A model generated the notes under the pieces. It was not told where the DNA came from and searched no databases. It saw only the letters and a list, made by a program, of their open reading frames with translations. From Hyphomicrobium sp. (GTDB lineage Bacteria > Pseudomonadota > Alphaproteobacteria > Rhizobiales > Hyphomicrobiaceae): a stretch of DNA of 34,935 nucleotides. The translations under genes were made by a program, and so were the position numbers. Below, in pieces: positions 8,805 through 16,964 of the stretch (the stretch's first letter is position 1; every line of letters begins with the position of its first letter). Location: NCBI GenBank assembly GCA_022844105.1, contig JALHMJ010000019.1, forward strand, positions 1-34,935, written 5' to 3'.

Positions 8805-10313
8805 ATGGTGCGTCTCATCCTATTTTTAGTTTCCGTTTTCTTGCTGGCCTCGGGTCTGGCCTGGCTGGCTGACCGACCGGGCAACGTGCTGCTGACGTGG
8901 GAAGGCTATGAGATCGAAACCAGCGTTTTCCGCGCCATCGTCATTTTGGGCTTGCTCATGGGTGCCGCGGTTTTCGTCTGGTCTCTCGTGCGCCAGATCT
9001 GGTCGAGCCCAGCTATCATCAGTCGGCAATTGACGCGTCGCCGTCAGCAACGCGGCCTTGACGCCTTGTCGAGCGGCATGATCGCAATCGGCGCCGGTGA
9101 CCGCGCATCCGCAGCACGTGCCGCTATTCAGGCACGCAAAGCCATTCCCAATGAACCGCTGACACATTTGCTCCGCGCCCAAGCGGCGCAGTTGACCGGC
9201 GACCGCGCAACGGCGCGGCGAATTTTCGAAGCCATGCTTGGCTCGCCCGACACCGAACAGCTGGGCCTTCGAGGGCTCTATCTGGAAGCCCGCCGCGAAG
9301 GTGAACCCGAAGCCGCAATGCAGTTCGCCGAACGTGCCGCCCGTATCAATCCGCGCCTGGGATGGCCACTCGAAGCGCAATTCGAAATGCAGCTCAAGAC
9401 CGGCAATTGGGCCGGGGCCGCCGATACGGTTGCCCTGGCCAAGCGCAATGGCCATCTCGAACGGCCGACCGCCGACCGCCGCCGCGCGCTCATGCTCGCA
9501 GCCGAGGCCCTGCGAATTGAAGACAGCGATCCCGATAAAGCTCTTGCGGCCGCGATCGAAGCCCACGCACTCGCCCCTGACTTGATTTCCGCCGCCGCGG
9601 TAGGCGGCCGTATCCTGGCAGCGCGCGGCCAGACAGCGAAAGCGGCCAAGATCATTCAGCGCACGTGGTCGAAAAAGCCCCACCCTGATCTCGCCGCCGC
9701 ATATGCCTACGCCCGCATCGGCGACAGCCCGCATGATCGCCTCGATCGCATCAAGCAATTGGCATTGCTGAAGCCGCATGATGTCGAAAGCGGTGTTGCC
9801 TGGGCGGGCGCCGCCCTCGAAGCCCGCGAATTTCGCGTCGCACGTCATGCGCTGCAACCATTCTTGAAGGAAAAGCTGACCCGCCGCGTTGCGCGGCTCA
9901 TGGCGCGGATCGAGATCGCCGACAAGAACGATGCGGGTCGCGCACGTGAATGGATTGCACGCGCGGCAACTGCGGCCCGCGACCCGGTTTGGACCGCTGA
10001 TGGCGTTGTCCTCGACGCATGGTCACCCGTCTCACCCATTACAGCAACTCTCGATACCGTGGAGTGGCGCACCCCGATGACAGGTCCGGATGGGCCAGGC
10101 GACACATTGGCCGCGGAAATCGCCGATCTTCTTGCAATCGATAACAACGATCCAAAAACAATCGAAGCTTCGTTGCCTGGTAAAGCGTCAACCGGCGCGC
10201 CGGCGGCCAACACCAAAGAGCTCGACCGGCCAATCGCGCCTGACAATCCCGGTGCGGACGACGAAGAACCCGTCACGCAGGTCCGCCCCACGCCAGCCAA
10301 CGGACCAGGCTAG
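8805..10313 (+). CDS. hemY: HemY-like TPR membrane protein
   Basis: This is the HemY of the hem operon, not protoporphyrinogen oxidase. The 502-residue protein has two N-terminal membrane helices (about 3-20 and 42-64), separated by the conserved LADRPGNVLLTWEGYEIET segment, then a helical region of TPR-like repeats (for example residues 100-340, AARAAIQARKAIPNEPLTHL). The C-terminus after about 440 is Pro/Ala-rich and likely disordered. It starts 12 bases after the mitofilin-like gene, so the hemC-hemD-mitofilin-hemY run reads as one operon. Its function in tetrapyrrole metabolism is not settled in the family. Confidence 0.9.
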   Translation: MVRLILFLVSVFLLASGLAWLADRPGNVLLTWEGYEIETSVFRAIVILGLLMGAAVFVWSLVRQIWSSPAIISRQLTRRRQQRGLDALSSGMIAIGAGDRASAARAAIQARKAIPNEPLTHLLRAQAAQLTGDRATARRIFEAMLGSPDTEQLGLRGLYLEARREGEPEAAMQFAERAARINPRLGWPLEAQFEMQLKTGNWAGAADTVALAKRNGHLERPTADRRRALMLAAEALRIEDSDPDKALAAAIEAHALAPDLISAAAVGGRILAARGQTAKAAKIIQRTWSKKPHPDLAAAYAYARIGDSPHDRLDRIKQLALLKPHDVESGVAWAGAALEAREFRVARHALQPFLKEKLTRRVARLMARIEIADKNDAGRAREWIARAATAARDPVWTADGVVLDAWSPVSPITATLDTVEWRTPMTGPDGPGDTLAAEIADLLAIDNNDPKTIEASLPGKASTGAPAANTKELDRPIAPDNPGADDEEPVTQVRPTPANGPG

Positions 10314-10384
10314 TCTGGCGGTGCAGTCAAAAGCCCATTTCTGAACAAAACGTCAGCCGTAAATCGGTCGAATTATCCGCCAAG

Positions 10385-10825
10385 ATGAAACCTGTTGAGC
10401 GTAAAATTTCGCACGAACAAACGTTGCGGATTGCAATCGAACAGGATCGCGGCTACGGCCCCGACAGGACCATGTACAAAGCCATCGACGGAACCGACGC
10501 AGCGCCGCTCCACCCTGGCGAAATTCTCCGCGTTGATATTCTGCCTTGCCTCTCGATGACGGCTGCTCAACTCGCAACCTATATCGGACTTCCGCGCTCC
10601 GAACTTGACCGTCTCCTGACCGAACGCGCGAGCATGACACCGGACTTGGCGCAAAGGCTGGGTCTGGCGTTGGGCCACGGCGCTCATTACTGGCTGGCCC
10701 TGCAAATGCAGTATGATCTCTGGCAGGCCGCGCAGATTCAATCCGAAAATATCCGGCCGATTTCATGGAACCGCCGCCGGCCGTCCCATCGCACGCGTTT
10801 GTCGAGTGCCGGTACAAATCCGTAA
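10385..10825 (+). CDS. HigA-like XRE-family regulator without visible toxin
   Basis: The protein has 146 residues. From about residue 38 it matches the HigA/VapI antitoxin pattern: PLHPGEILRVDILP, then a helix-turn-helix (TAAQLATYIGLPRSELDRLL), ERASMTPDLAQRLGLALG, and the end motif YWLALQMQYDLWQA. HigA proteins bind their own promoter and neutralise a HigB RNase. No HigB-sized gene is seen upstream or downstream: hemY ends 71 bases before and an SDR follows. It may be a stand-alone regulator. The first 29 residues are not typical of the family, and an internal ATG at 10472 is an alternative start. Confidence 0.85.
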   Translation: MKPVERKISHEQTLRIAIEQDRGYGPDRTMYKAIDGTDAAPLHPGEILRVDILPCLSMTAAQLATYIGLPRSELDRLLTERASMTPDLAQRLGLALGHGAHYWLALQMQYDLWQAAQIQSENIRPISWNRRRPSHRTRLSSAGTNP

Positions 10826-10867
10826 TCCCGGCGGGTTGTGTCTTGCCGGCTCATCGGCACTATACCG

Positions 10868-11785
10868 ATGATGATGAACCTTCTCGAACGACTTGCGACG
10901 ACATGGATCGGCCGCTCAGTCAGGACACACCCGGCTGCGCTGACAGCGGCACGGGACTTAACTCCCGCCGTTGTCATCACGGGCGGGGCGAGCGGTATCG
11001 GCCTGGCGCTCGCTGCCGAATTCGCCCGTCGTGGCGAGGTGCTTGTCCTCATTGGCCGCACGCAGTCGCGGCTCCACGCGGCGGTCGACACACTGAAGCA
11101 GTCCCATGCCGGTGTTCGCGTCGATACCCTGCTGCTGGATGTCGGGCGCCCGGAATCGACCGGCGTTTTCAGCACGTGGCTTGCGGCTCACGGTCTGTAT
11201 TGTGATGTCCTCGTCAACAACGCCGCCGTCGGCATTTCGGGACCGTTCTCGGTGGCGGCCCCGGTCCAACTTGAAACCCTTGTCGCCACCAATGTTGCAG
11301 CCGTCGCCCGTTTCACACGCGCCGTTCTGCCCTCGATGCTCGCGCGCGGCCGCGGCGGAATCATTACTATAACGTCTCTGGGAGCATTGATCCCTGGGCC
11401 CAACCAGGCCGCATACTATGCCAGCAAGGCATTCGCTCTATCGCTGAGCGAAGCCATTGCATCAGAGACGTCCGGCCTCGGTGTCCGCATCACCGCTGTC
11501 ATCCCTGGACCCGTGGAAACGCGGTTTCACGCCCGCATGAACGCCGAAGGCTCTCTCTACCGCCACGTCCTCGCATCGGCCACACCTGAACGCGTTGCCC
11601 GCTTGACGATGCGCGGGTACCGCCTCGGCCGCCGCGTCGTTGCCCCGGGCTTTTTGCCCACGCTGGCAACCGTAGCTCTGCGCTGTCTCCCGCATGCCTT
11701 AACAGTGCCGATAGTCCGCTGGCTTCTCGCCAACGGATACCCTGCTCACCCGCCCGCCTCCGACGATTTTCCGCCGCGCTTCTGA
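10868..11785 (+). CDS. Short-chain dehydrogenase/reductase
   Basis: This is a classical SDR, 305 residues from the ATG at 10868. The cofactor motif is VITGGASGIGLALA (36-49). It also has VLVNNAAVGISGPF (114-127), the catalytic Ser170 in TITSLGALIP, and the YxxxK pair at Y183-K187 in AYYASKAFALSLSEA. PGPVETRF follows in the usual place. The N-terminal 30 residues precede the Rossmann fold. A GTG at 10838 is an alternative start; neither start has a strong ribosome binding site. The substrate is unknown. A T-rich stretch follows the stop, but I see no proper terminator hairpin there. Confidence 0.88.
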   Translation: MMMNLLERLATTWIGRSVRTHPAALTAARDLTPAVVITGGASGIGLALAAEFARRGEVLVLIGRTQSRLHAAVDTLKQSHAGVRVDTLLLDVGRPESTGVFSTWLAAHGLYCDVLVNNAAVGISGPFSVAAPVQLETLVATNVAAVARFTRAVLPSMLARGRGGIITITSLGALIPGPNQAAYYASKAFALSLSEAIASETSGLGVRITAVIPGPVETRFHARMNAEGSLYRHVLASATPERVARLTMRGYRLGRRVVAPGFLPTLATVALRCLPHALTVPIVRWLLANGYPAHPPASDDFPPRF

Positions 11786-11882
11786 TTTTTTGGTTTTGTT
11801 TGCAGCTTTGAAACGTTTTTGCCCCTTAATGCCTCAAGCGCCGGTTTCCTGTACCGCGTATCCGGTCGCCTTGGCGGCGGTG

Positions 11883-11914
11883 GGCGATGGTCTCAAAGAC
11901 CATCGGCCATCGCC
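11883..11914 (+). promoter_or_regulatory. Overlapping alternative hairpins upstream of manC
   Basis: One left arm can pair with two different right arms. GATGGTCT (11886-11893) is a perfect 8-bp match to AGACCATC (11897-11904) across a 3-base loop. GGCGATGG (11883-11890) is a perfect match to CCATCGCC (11907-11914). The two pairings exclude each other. No T-run follows, so it is not an ordinary terminator. It lies about 100 bases upstream of the manC start. A regulatory role is inference. Confidence 0.35.
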
Positions 11915-12014
11915 GCTTCGCATTTGTGGCGATAAGTGAGATAAGGCGCTGCGGGTCCGAGCGGCCGGTACGTTCAATTGACGGGCCTACTATGACTGTC
12001 AACGAGGTGCGTGT

Positions 12015-13460
12015 ATGCTTCCGATCGTCCCCGTCATCCTCTCGGGTGGGTCCGGCACGCGACTGTGGCCACTGTCACGGTCGATGTATCCCAAGCAGTT
12101 CATAAACTTTTTTAAGGGCCGCGGAGACAGCCTTCTCGGTGCAACCCTGGGCCGGCTCACGCCTGAAGCAGGCTTTGGCGCCCCCATCCTGCTGTGCAAC
12201 AACGACCATCGCTTCCTCGTCAGGGAAGAGCTTGCCCGTGCGGGCGTAACTGCAAAATGGATCATTCTCGAACCCGTCGCCCGCAACACAGCCCCGGCCA
12301 TTACGGTCGCAGCTCTCGCGGCCGTGCGCGACAACCCTAATGCCATACTCGTCGTGATGCCGTCGGATCACGCGGTGAAAGACGAACTGCGTTTCGTCGA
12401 GGCCGTCCGGCGCGCCGCCGACGTGGCTGCGACAGGAAAACTCGTGCTGTTTGGAATTACACCCGATAGCCCCCACACCGGCTACGGCTACATCAAGCGT
12501 GGACCAGCGATCGGAGCGTCGCAGGGCCCGGCCTATGCCGTCGAGAAATTCTGTGAAAAACCGGACGCCAAGACCGCAGCGAACTACCTCGCGGAAGGCA
12601 ACTACTTTTGGAACAGCGGCATCTTCGTCCTCCACGCACAAACATTCCTCGATGAAGTCAGCCGGCTCGACACAAAAATTCTCGCAACTGCGCGAGCCGC
12701 ACTCGCGGCCGCCGCCGACGATCTGGGTTTCCTGCGCCTCGACCGCGAACGTTTCGCCGAAAGCCCAAATATTTCCGTTGATTATGCGATCATGGAGAAA
12801 ACCAGCGCCGCCGCCATGCTGCCGATAGATGTCGGATGGAACGACGTTGGATCCTGGTCCTCACTGTGGGATATCGCACCGCGCGATGCGCACGAGAATT
12901 ACGCCAACGGCGATGCGGTCCTTGAAGATACCACCGGCTGCTACGTGCATTCCGAACGCGGTCTCGTGGCAACCATCGGCGTGGAAGACCTCGTCATCGT
13001 CGATACGCCGGACGCCTTGCTGGTCGCCAACAAAAAACGCGCTCAAGACGTCGGCAAAATAGTTGCAACGCTGAAGCGGACCAATCGCAAGGAGCAGGAA
13101 CAGCACCTTCGCAATTATCGGCCGTGGGGGTTTTTCGAAACTCTCAACATTGGCGGTCGCTTCCAAGTGAAGCTTTTGCACGTGAAGCCTGGCGGCAAGC
13201 TTTCTATGCAAATGCACCACCATCGTTCTGAACACTGGATCGTCGTCCAGGGCACGGCAAATGTGGTTATCGGCGATACGGAAAAGCTCGTCCGCGAAAA
13301 CGAGAGCGTCTACATCGTGGCCACGCAATGGCACCGGTTGGAAAATCCGGGCAAAGTCCCTCTCGAATTGATCGAGGTCCAGATTGGAACTTACCTCGGA
13401 GAGGACGACATCATCCGCACGGACGACGTCTATCACCGCGCGCCAGAAGAGACGAAATAG
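12015..13460 (+). CDS. manC: Mannose-1-phosphate guanylyltransferase / mannose-6-phosphate isomerase
   Basis: This is the two-domain AlgA/ManC/CpsB type enzyme, 481 residues. The N-terminal nucleotidyltransferase domain begins VPVILSGGSGTRLWPLSRSM with the lysine in YPKQF, and has LVVMPSDHAV, FCEKPD and the long conserved WNSGIFV region. The C-terminal cupin domain (about 365-475) holds the metal-binding pattern QMHHHRSEHWIVVQGTANVV and the end motif NPGKVPLELIEVQIG. It makes GDP-mannose for exopolysaccharide, LPS or lipoprotein glycans. The gene stands alone, with a 229-base leader upstream; a GT4 glycosyltransferase is 1.4 kb further on, on the other strand. Confidence 0.96.
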   Translation: MLPIVPVILSGGSGTRLWPLSRSMYPKQFINFFKGRGDSLLGATLGRLTPEAGFGAPILLCNNDHRFLVREELARAGVTAKWIILEPVARNTAPAITVAALAAVRDNPNAILVVMPSDHAVKDELRFVEAVRRAADVAATGKLVLFGITPDSPHTGYGYIKRGPAIGASQGPAYAVEKFCEKPDAKTAANYLAEGNYFWNSGIFVLHAQTFLDEVSRLDTKILATARAALAAAADDLGFLRLDRERFAESPNISVDYAIMEKTSAAAMLPIDVGWNDVGSWSSLWDIAPRDAHENYANGDAVLEDTTGCYVHSERGLVATIGVEDLVIVDTPDALLVANKKRAQDVGKIVATLKRTNRKEQEQHLRNYRPWGFFETLNIGGRFQVKLLHVKPGGKLSMQMHHHRSEHWIVVQGTANVVIGDTEKLVRENESVYIVATQWHRLENPGKVPLELIEVQIGTYLGEDDIIRTDDVYHRAPEETK

Positions 13461-13494
13461 CAAGACGGCCGTGGAGCCGGCGTGTCTGACGGAT

Positions 13495-14013
13495 TTACTC
13501 AGAAATCCAGTCGATGCACTTCTGCGGCGGCGTGCTTTCGCCCCATGGTGCGATCGGCACGCTGGACGTTGAATTTTCCGGACTGCCTTCGATGATCTTG
13601 TCCGTATAGACGAGATAAACCAGTACATTCCGCTTGAAGTCGCAGCCGCGCACGATCTGCATCCGCTTGAACAGGATGGATCGGCGCTGGCTGAAGGCCT
13701 CTTCGCCTTGCTTCAGTTTTCGCTTGAACTTGATGGCGCCGACCTGACGACAGGATAGCGACACGTTCGACAGCTCTTCCGCCAGCCCTGCCCAACCGGC
13801 CCAGCCGCCCTTTTCCGGGGCTGTGAAATAGCATGTCACGCCCTCGACTTCAGGATCATCGATCGCAAATGTTGCCAGCTTTGCGTCGGGAGCCAGCAAT
13901 TTCCACACCGTCGTCTTTTTAAAAATGAGATCCGGCCCGTCGGCCTGAGCCGGAACAGACATAATCAAGAAAACTGCCGCCAGTGCGGCGCCGACACGCG
14001 TACGAAGTGACAT
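13495..14013 (-). CDS. CreA family protein
   Basis: From the ATG at 14013 the protein has 172 residues. The signal peptide is MSLRTRVGAALAAVFLIMSV, cut near AQA. The mature region matches the CreA family: VGAIKFKRK, then FSQRRSILFKRMQIVR, and LVYLVYTDKIIEGSPENS near the end. CreA is a conserved periplasmic protein of unknown function. I chose 14013 because GGGAGG lies 9 bases upstream; an ATG three codons earlier touches the GGGAGG and is unlikely. The gene is 35 bases from manC and convergent with it. Confidence 0.88.
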   Translation of the reverse strand: MSLRTRVGAALAAVFLIMSVPAQADGPDLIFKKTTVWKLLAPDAKLATFAIDDPEVEGVTCYFTAPEKGGWAGWAGLAEELSNVSLSCRQVGAIKFKRKLKQGEEAFSQRRSILFKRMQIVRGCDFKRNVLVYLVYTDKIIEGSPENSTSSVPIAPWGESTPPQKCIDWISE

Positions 14014-14052
14014 GGTGCACATCCTCCCCGACCATCGCCGCAAGACACGAAA

Positions 14053-14075
14053 GCGCCCCGGAGGGTCCGGAGCGC
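14053..14075 (-). terminator. GC-rich hairpin between infC and creA
   Basis: GCGCCCCGGA (14053-14062) and TCCGGAGCGC (14066-14075) form a 10-bp stem with one mismatch and a GGG loop. On the minus strand it is followed only by GCTTTCG, a weak T tract. It lies about 40 bases upstream of the creA start, so it may be a second terminator after infC or part of the creA leader. Confidence 0.3.
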
Positions 14076-14154
14076 CGCGGCGGGTCGGTGACCAAACACA
14101 TGGGATGCGGGTGCGGTTCCGTCAACGCCCCGCGACCAGGCGAGCCGGACAACG

Positions 14155-14190
14155 AAAAGGACGCTCGCTCGGATGAGAAAGCGTCCTTTT
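14155..14190 (-). terminator. infC: Rho-independent terminator after infC
   Basis: AAAAGGACGCT (14155-14165) and AGCGTCCTTTT (14180-14190) are a perfect 11-bp inverted repeat around a 14-base loop, with T runs on both strands. It starts 21 bases after the infC stop. Because of the T runs on both sides it could work in both directions. Confidence 0.85.
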
Positions 14191-14210
14191 TCAATGACGA
14201 ATGGAGCGCC

Positions 14211-14750
14211 TTATTTGGGCGCCAGCACCATCACCATTTGGCGGCCTTCAAAGCGCGGTTCACTTTCGACTTTGGCAACGGATTCCGTCTCGGTTTTGAC
14301 CCGGTTCAGCACGTCCATGCCGAGATGCTGATGGGCCATTTCACGACCGCGAAATCGCAACGTGATTTTGACTTTGTCGCCTTCTTCGAAAAATCGGCGG
14401 ATGGCACGCATCTTGACGTCATAGTCATGATCGTCGATGCCCGGCCGCATCTTGATCTCTTTGATCTCGACGATCTTTTGATTTTTGCGCGCCTCAGCCT
14501 GCTTCTTCTGCTCCTGGTACTTGAATTTGCCGTAGTCCAGGATTTTGCAGACCGGCGGCTCCGCATCGGGAGAGATCTCGACGAGGTCGAGACCCGCGTC
14601 AGTCGCGCGCTGCAGGGCGTCGAATTTGCTGACGACTCCGACGTTCTGTCCAGTCTCGTCGATCAATCGCACGTCGCGGGCCCGGATCTGGTCGTTGATC
14701 TTGGGCCCGGTTGGCTCGCGCGTCGGCGCGGCTCGCATAGGTTTGCGGAT
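14211..14750 (-). CDS. infC: Translation initiation factor IF-3 (ATC start)
   Basis: IF-3 binds the 30S subunit, checks start codons and prevents early 50S joining. The protein has the N-domain ([20 protein letters not shown]), the linker, and the C-domain with [40 protein letters not shown] and [18 protein letters not shown] set the start at ATC (14750). AGGAG at 14759-14763 is 8 bases upstream, the resulting N-terminus is [13 protein letters not shown], and the length is 179 residues, all normal for alphaproteobacterial IF-3. The ATG at 14738 is 20 bases from the Shine-Dalgarno site. Non-AUG starts in infC are known and are part of IF-3 autoregulation. Confidence 0.95.
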   Translation of the reverse strand: MRKPMRAAPTREPTGPKINDQIRARDVRLIDETGQNVGVVSKFDALQRATDAGLDLVEISPDAEPPVCKILDYGKFKYQEQKKQAEARKNQKIVEIKEIKMRPGIDDHDYDVKMRAIRRFFEEGDKVKITLRFRGREMAHQHLGMDVLNRVKTETESVAKVESEPRFEGRQMVMVLAPK

Positions 14751-14758
14751 GGGTCGAA

Positions 14759-14763
14759 CTCCT
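14759..14763 (-). promoter_or_regulatory. infC: Shine-Dalgarno site that decides the infC start
   Basis: The minus strand reads AAGAGGAG then TTCGACCC then ATC. The spacing of AGGAG to the ATC codon is 8 bases, ideal, while the first in-frame ATG is too far (20 bases). This supports the rare ATC start. Confidence 0.8.
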
Positions 14764-14839
14764 CTTGCTGTTGCAATGCCCGTTTGGCGGTTCTGGTCTT
14801 GCTGGCCGGTTTGTGAGCCGGTCAGGCAATTAATGCGGA

Positions 14840-14868
14840 GAATTGGGAAAAAAGGTTTCCAAGTCAAG
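14840..14868 (-). promoter_or_regulatory. Candidate housekeeping promoter for infC
   Basis: On the minus strand CTTGAC (14863-14868) is the typical alphaproteobacterial -35 element. It is followed after 17 bases by CAATTC (14840-14845), a weak -10. Transcription would start near 14833, giving a leader of about 80 bases before the ATC start. It lies between the upstream glycosyltransferase stop and infC. The -35 is good and the -10 poor. Confidence 0.45.
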
Positions 14869-14893
14869 CCGTGGCAGGACCCTACAACCCGAC

Positions 14894-16153
14894 TTAACCA
14901 TCGTTTTGTGGACGCGCGGCCACGTAATTTGCGTGAAAGGCCGTTCCCAGGATCTCGTCATAGACCTGTAAGGTCTTGAGCCGCATCTGCCGAAGGGAAA
15001 ACGAAGCCGCCGCATGCGCCCGCGCGCGCGTCGCCATTTCCCCCCTGGAGACCGCGTCCAGGCTCAGCGCCCACAGGATCGCATCGGCCATGGCTCGGGC
15101 GTCGCCCGGCGCGACCAGCCACCCCGTCATCGACCGCGGCCCGTGCTCGGGGGGCGACAGCACCGTCTCCTGCGGCGCGCCAATCCGCGTGGCAATGACC
15201 GGGCAGCCCATGGCCTGGCTTTCGACGGCGGTACGCCCGAACGCTTCCGGTTCGATGGAAGCGACCACCGACGCGTCGGCTAAAAGATACGCCGCCGGCA
15301 TATCGTCCACGTGCCCAACGAGGCGGACACGGCCTTCCAGCCCACTTGCGCGAATGGCGGCGCGCAGTCCGTCGGCGTACGCATCGCGGCCCTGGGCGTC
15401 CCCCGCCAAAGCCACGACGCCGTCGAGCTGGCCTTGCTCATGCAGCAGCCGCGCAGCCTCCACGACCACGTGCTGGCCTTTCCACGTCGTGAGCCGTGCC
15501 GCATGCAAAATGACCCGATCGCCGGGGCCCACACCCCAGGCCGACCTGAGTCGCGCCACGCGATCCGCCGACACTTTCTCCGCATCGAACGAAGCCATAT
15601 CGACGCCACGATGGATGACACGGATTCGGCCATCGGGCGTACCGTAGCGCGAGCGGATGAGGTCGCGGGTGTAGCCGGAATTCGCGATCACGAGATCGCC
15701 GCGCGCCATCACTCCATTGTAGAACCGCTTCAGCGCTGATTTCTCATTGTAAGCGCCATGGTACGTCGTCACGAAGGGCCGCTTGGTTCGCCGCGCCGCC
15801 CACAGGCCACTCCACGCCGGCGCCCGGCTGCGGGCATGGACCAGAGCGACATCATCGTCCTCGATCATCGACGCGATCGCTTTGGCGTTCGCTGCCAGCC
15901 GCACTGGGTTCTTCGTTGCCGCCGGAAACAACCGCACGTCCGCGCCGGTGGCGCGCAAACGGTCGAGCATTCGTCCACCTTGCGTCAAAACAAGTGCCCG
16001 CCCACCAGCGATGACGATCGCTTCCGCAATTTCGATCGTGGAGAGTTCCGCGCCTCCCGTATCGAGCTCTGGAATGATCTGCAGTATGGTTGCGGCGCTA
16101 TCGGCCAAGGCTAGACCTCCGGTCGGACGATGAACTTCAAAACCAGCAGGCAC
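14894..16153 (-). CDS. GT4-family glycosyltransferase
   Basis: The 419-residue protein is a GT-B fold retaining glycosyltransferase. The N-terminal domain starts [20 protein letters not shown], with the glycine-rich acceptor loop, and includes [13 protein letters not shown] and [10 protein letters not shown]. The C-terminal donor domain has [46 protein letters not shown] and the EX7E element ([20 protein letters not shown]), with GAPQET after it. It likely adds a sugar to LPS core or another surface glycan in the cytosol or at the membrane. It is divergent from the alpha/beta hydrolase (7 bases between starts) and precedes infC on the same strand. Confidence 0.93.
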   Translation of the reverse strand: MPAGFEVHRPTGGLALADSAATILQIIPELDTGGAELSTIEIAEAIVIAGGRALVLTQGGRMLDRLRATGADVRLFPAATKNPVRLAANAKAIASMIEDDDVALVHARSRAPAWSGLWAARRTKRPFVTTYHGAYNEKSALKRFYNGVMARGDLVIANSGYTRDLIRSRYGTPDGRIRVIHRGVDMASFDAEKVSADRVARLRSAWGVGPGDRVILHAARLTTWKGQHVVVEAARLLHEQGQLDGVVALAGDAQGRDAYADGLRAAIRASGLEGRVRLVGHVDDMPAAYLLADASVVASIEPEAFGRTAVESQAMGCPVIATRIGAPQETVLSPPEHGPRSMTGWLVAPGDARAMADAILWALSLDAVSRGEMATRARAHAAASFSLRQMRLKTLQVYDEILGTAFHANYVAARPQNDG

Positions 16154-16160
16154 TCATAGG

Positions 16161-16964
16161 ATGACCGGGTCAGAACCGCAATTCATCGAAGTCGGCACAG
16201 GTGAAGCCCGCCGCCGCATCGCATACCGCCGGGACGCGGCGCCAAACAACGGCAAACCAGGGCTCTTTTGGTTGTCCGGCTTCAAATCCGACATGGCGAG
16301 CACAAAAGCAGTCGCACTCGCGGGTTACGCCAGCGAATCCGGCGTCGACTGTGTGCGCTTCGACTATTCAGGCCACGGGGTCTCCGACGGGCCATTCGAG
16401 AGTGGCACGATCGGCCGTTGGCTGCACGAAACTGAGTCGATATTCACCCAAGTTTCCCAAGGGCCGCAAATCATCGTTGGCTCCAGCATGGGAGGGCACA
16501 TGGCCCTCATGTTGCTGAAACGGCTCATGGCGCACAATCCGTCCGAAGCAAGCCGCATCGTGGCTCTCGTCCTCATCGCTCCGGCATGGGACATGACCGA
16601 AGAACTCATCTGGAAGCGATTGCCAAGCGAAGCCCGCCGCGTTCTAATCGAGGATGGCGTCTACTATCAGCCGTCGACATATGGCGATCCGTACCCCATC
16701 ACGCGCGCTTTGGTCGAAGACGGTCGTTCCAACCTGCTGGCGCGCGTGCCGTTCAATCCGGGCCGTCCGATTCTGATCCTGCAAGGACTCCAGGATACTG
16801 ACGTGCCTGCAAGTCACGTCCGCGCACTGCAGTCGTTCTTGACGGGCGGTCACGTTCACATCGCGGAAGTCCCTGACGGCGAGCATCGCCTGTCGCGGCC
16901 AGAGGATTTGGCGCGTCTGTTTGCACTGATCGAAGAGGCATCCATCATAAAGTCTAGCGAGTGA
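16161..16964 (+). CDS. Alpha/beta hydrolase (ABHD10-like)
   Basis: The protein has 267 residues. The nucleophile elbow is VGSSMGGHMAL with Ser109, the oxyanion side is LFWLSGFKSDMASTKA, and the next strand is VDCVRFDYSGHGVSDG. The acid is probably Asp212 in LQGLQDTDVP and the base His242 in DGEHRLSRPEDL. This pattern resembles the ABHD10 branch (mitochondrial palmitoyl-thioesterase/acyl-glucuronide esterase relatives), but the bacterial substrate is not known. The last 11 bases overlap the end of the convergent exported coiled-coil gene. Confidence 0.88.
   Translation: MTGSEPQFIEVGTGEARRRIAYRRDAAPNNGKPGLFWLSGFKSDMASTKAVALAGYASESGVDCVRFDYSGHGVSDGPFESGTIGRWLHETESIFTQVSQGPQIIVGSSMGGHMALMLLKRLMAHNPSEASRIVALVLIAPAWDMTEELIWKRLPSEARRVLIEDGVYYQPSTYGDPYPITRALVEDGRSNLLARVPFNPGRPILILQGLQDTDVPASHVRALQSFLTGGHVHIAEVPDGEHRLSRPEDLARLFALIEEASIIKSSE

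Noticed and set aside
8826-9857. 343-codon open frame on the minus strand
   Set aside because: It is antisense to hemY, which has clear helices and TPR-like repeats; the minus product has no recognisable domain.
11887-12105. 72-codon plus frame before manC
   Set aside because: It overlaps the manC start in another frame, and covers the hairpin region; no ribosome binding site and no motif.
14751-14867. Longer IF-3 starting near 14867
   Set aside because: The added 39 residues are unlike IF-3, would cover the proposed promoter and leader, and lack a ribosome binding site.
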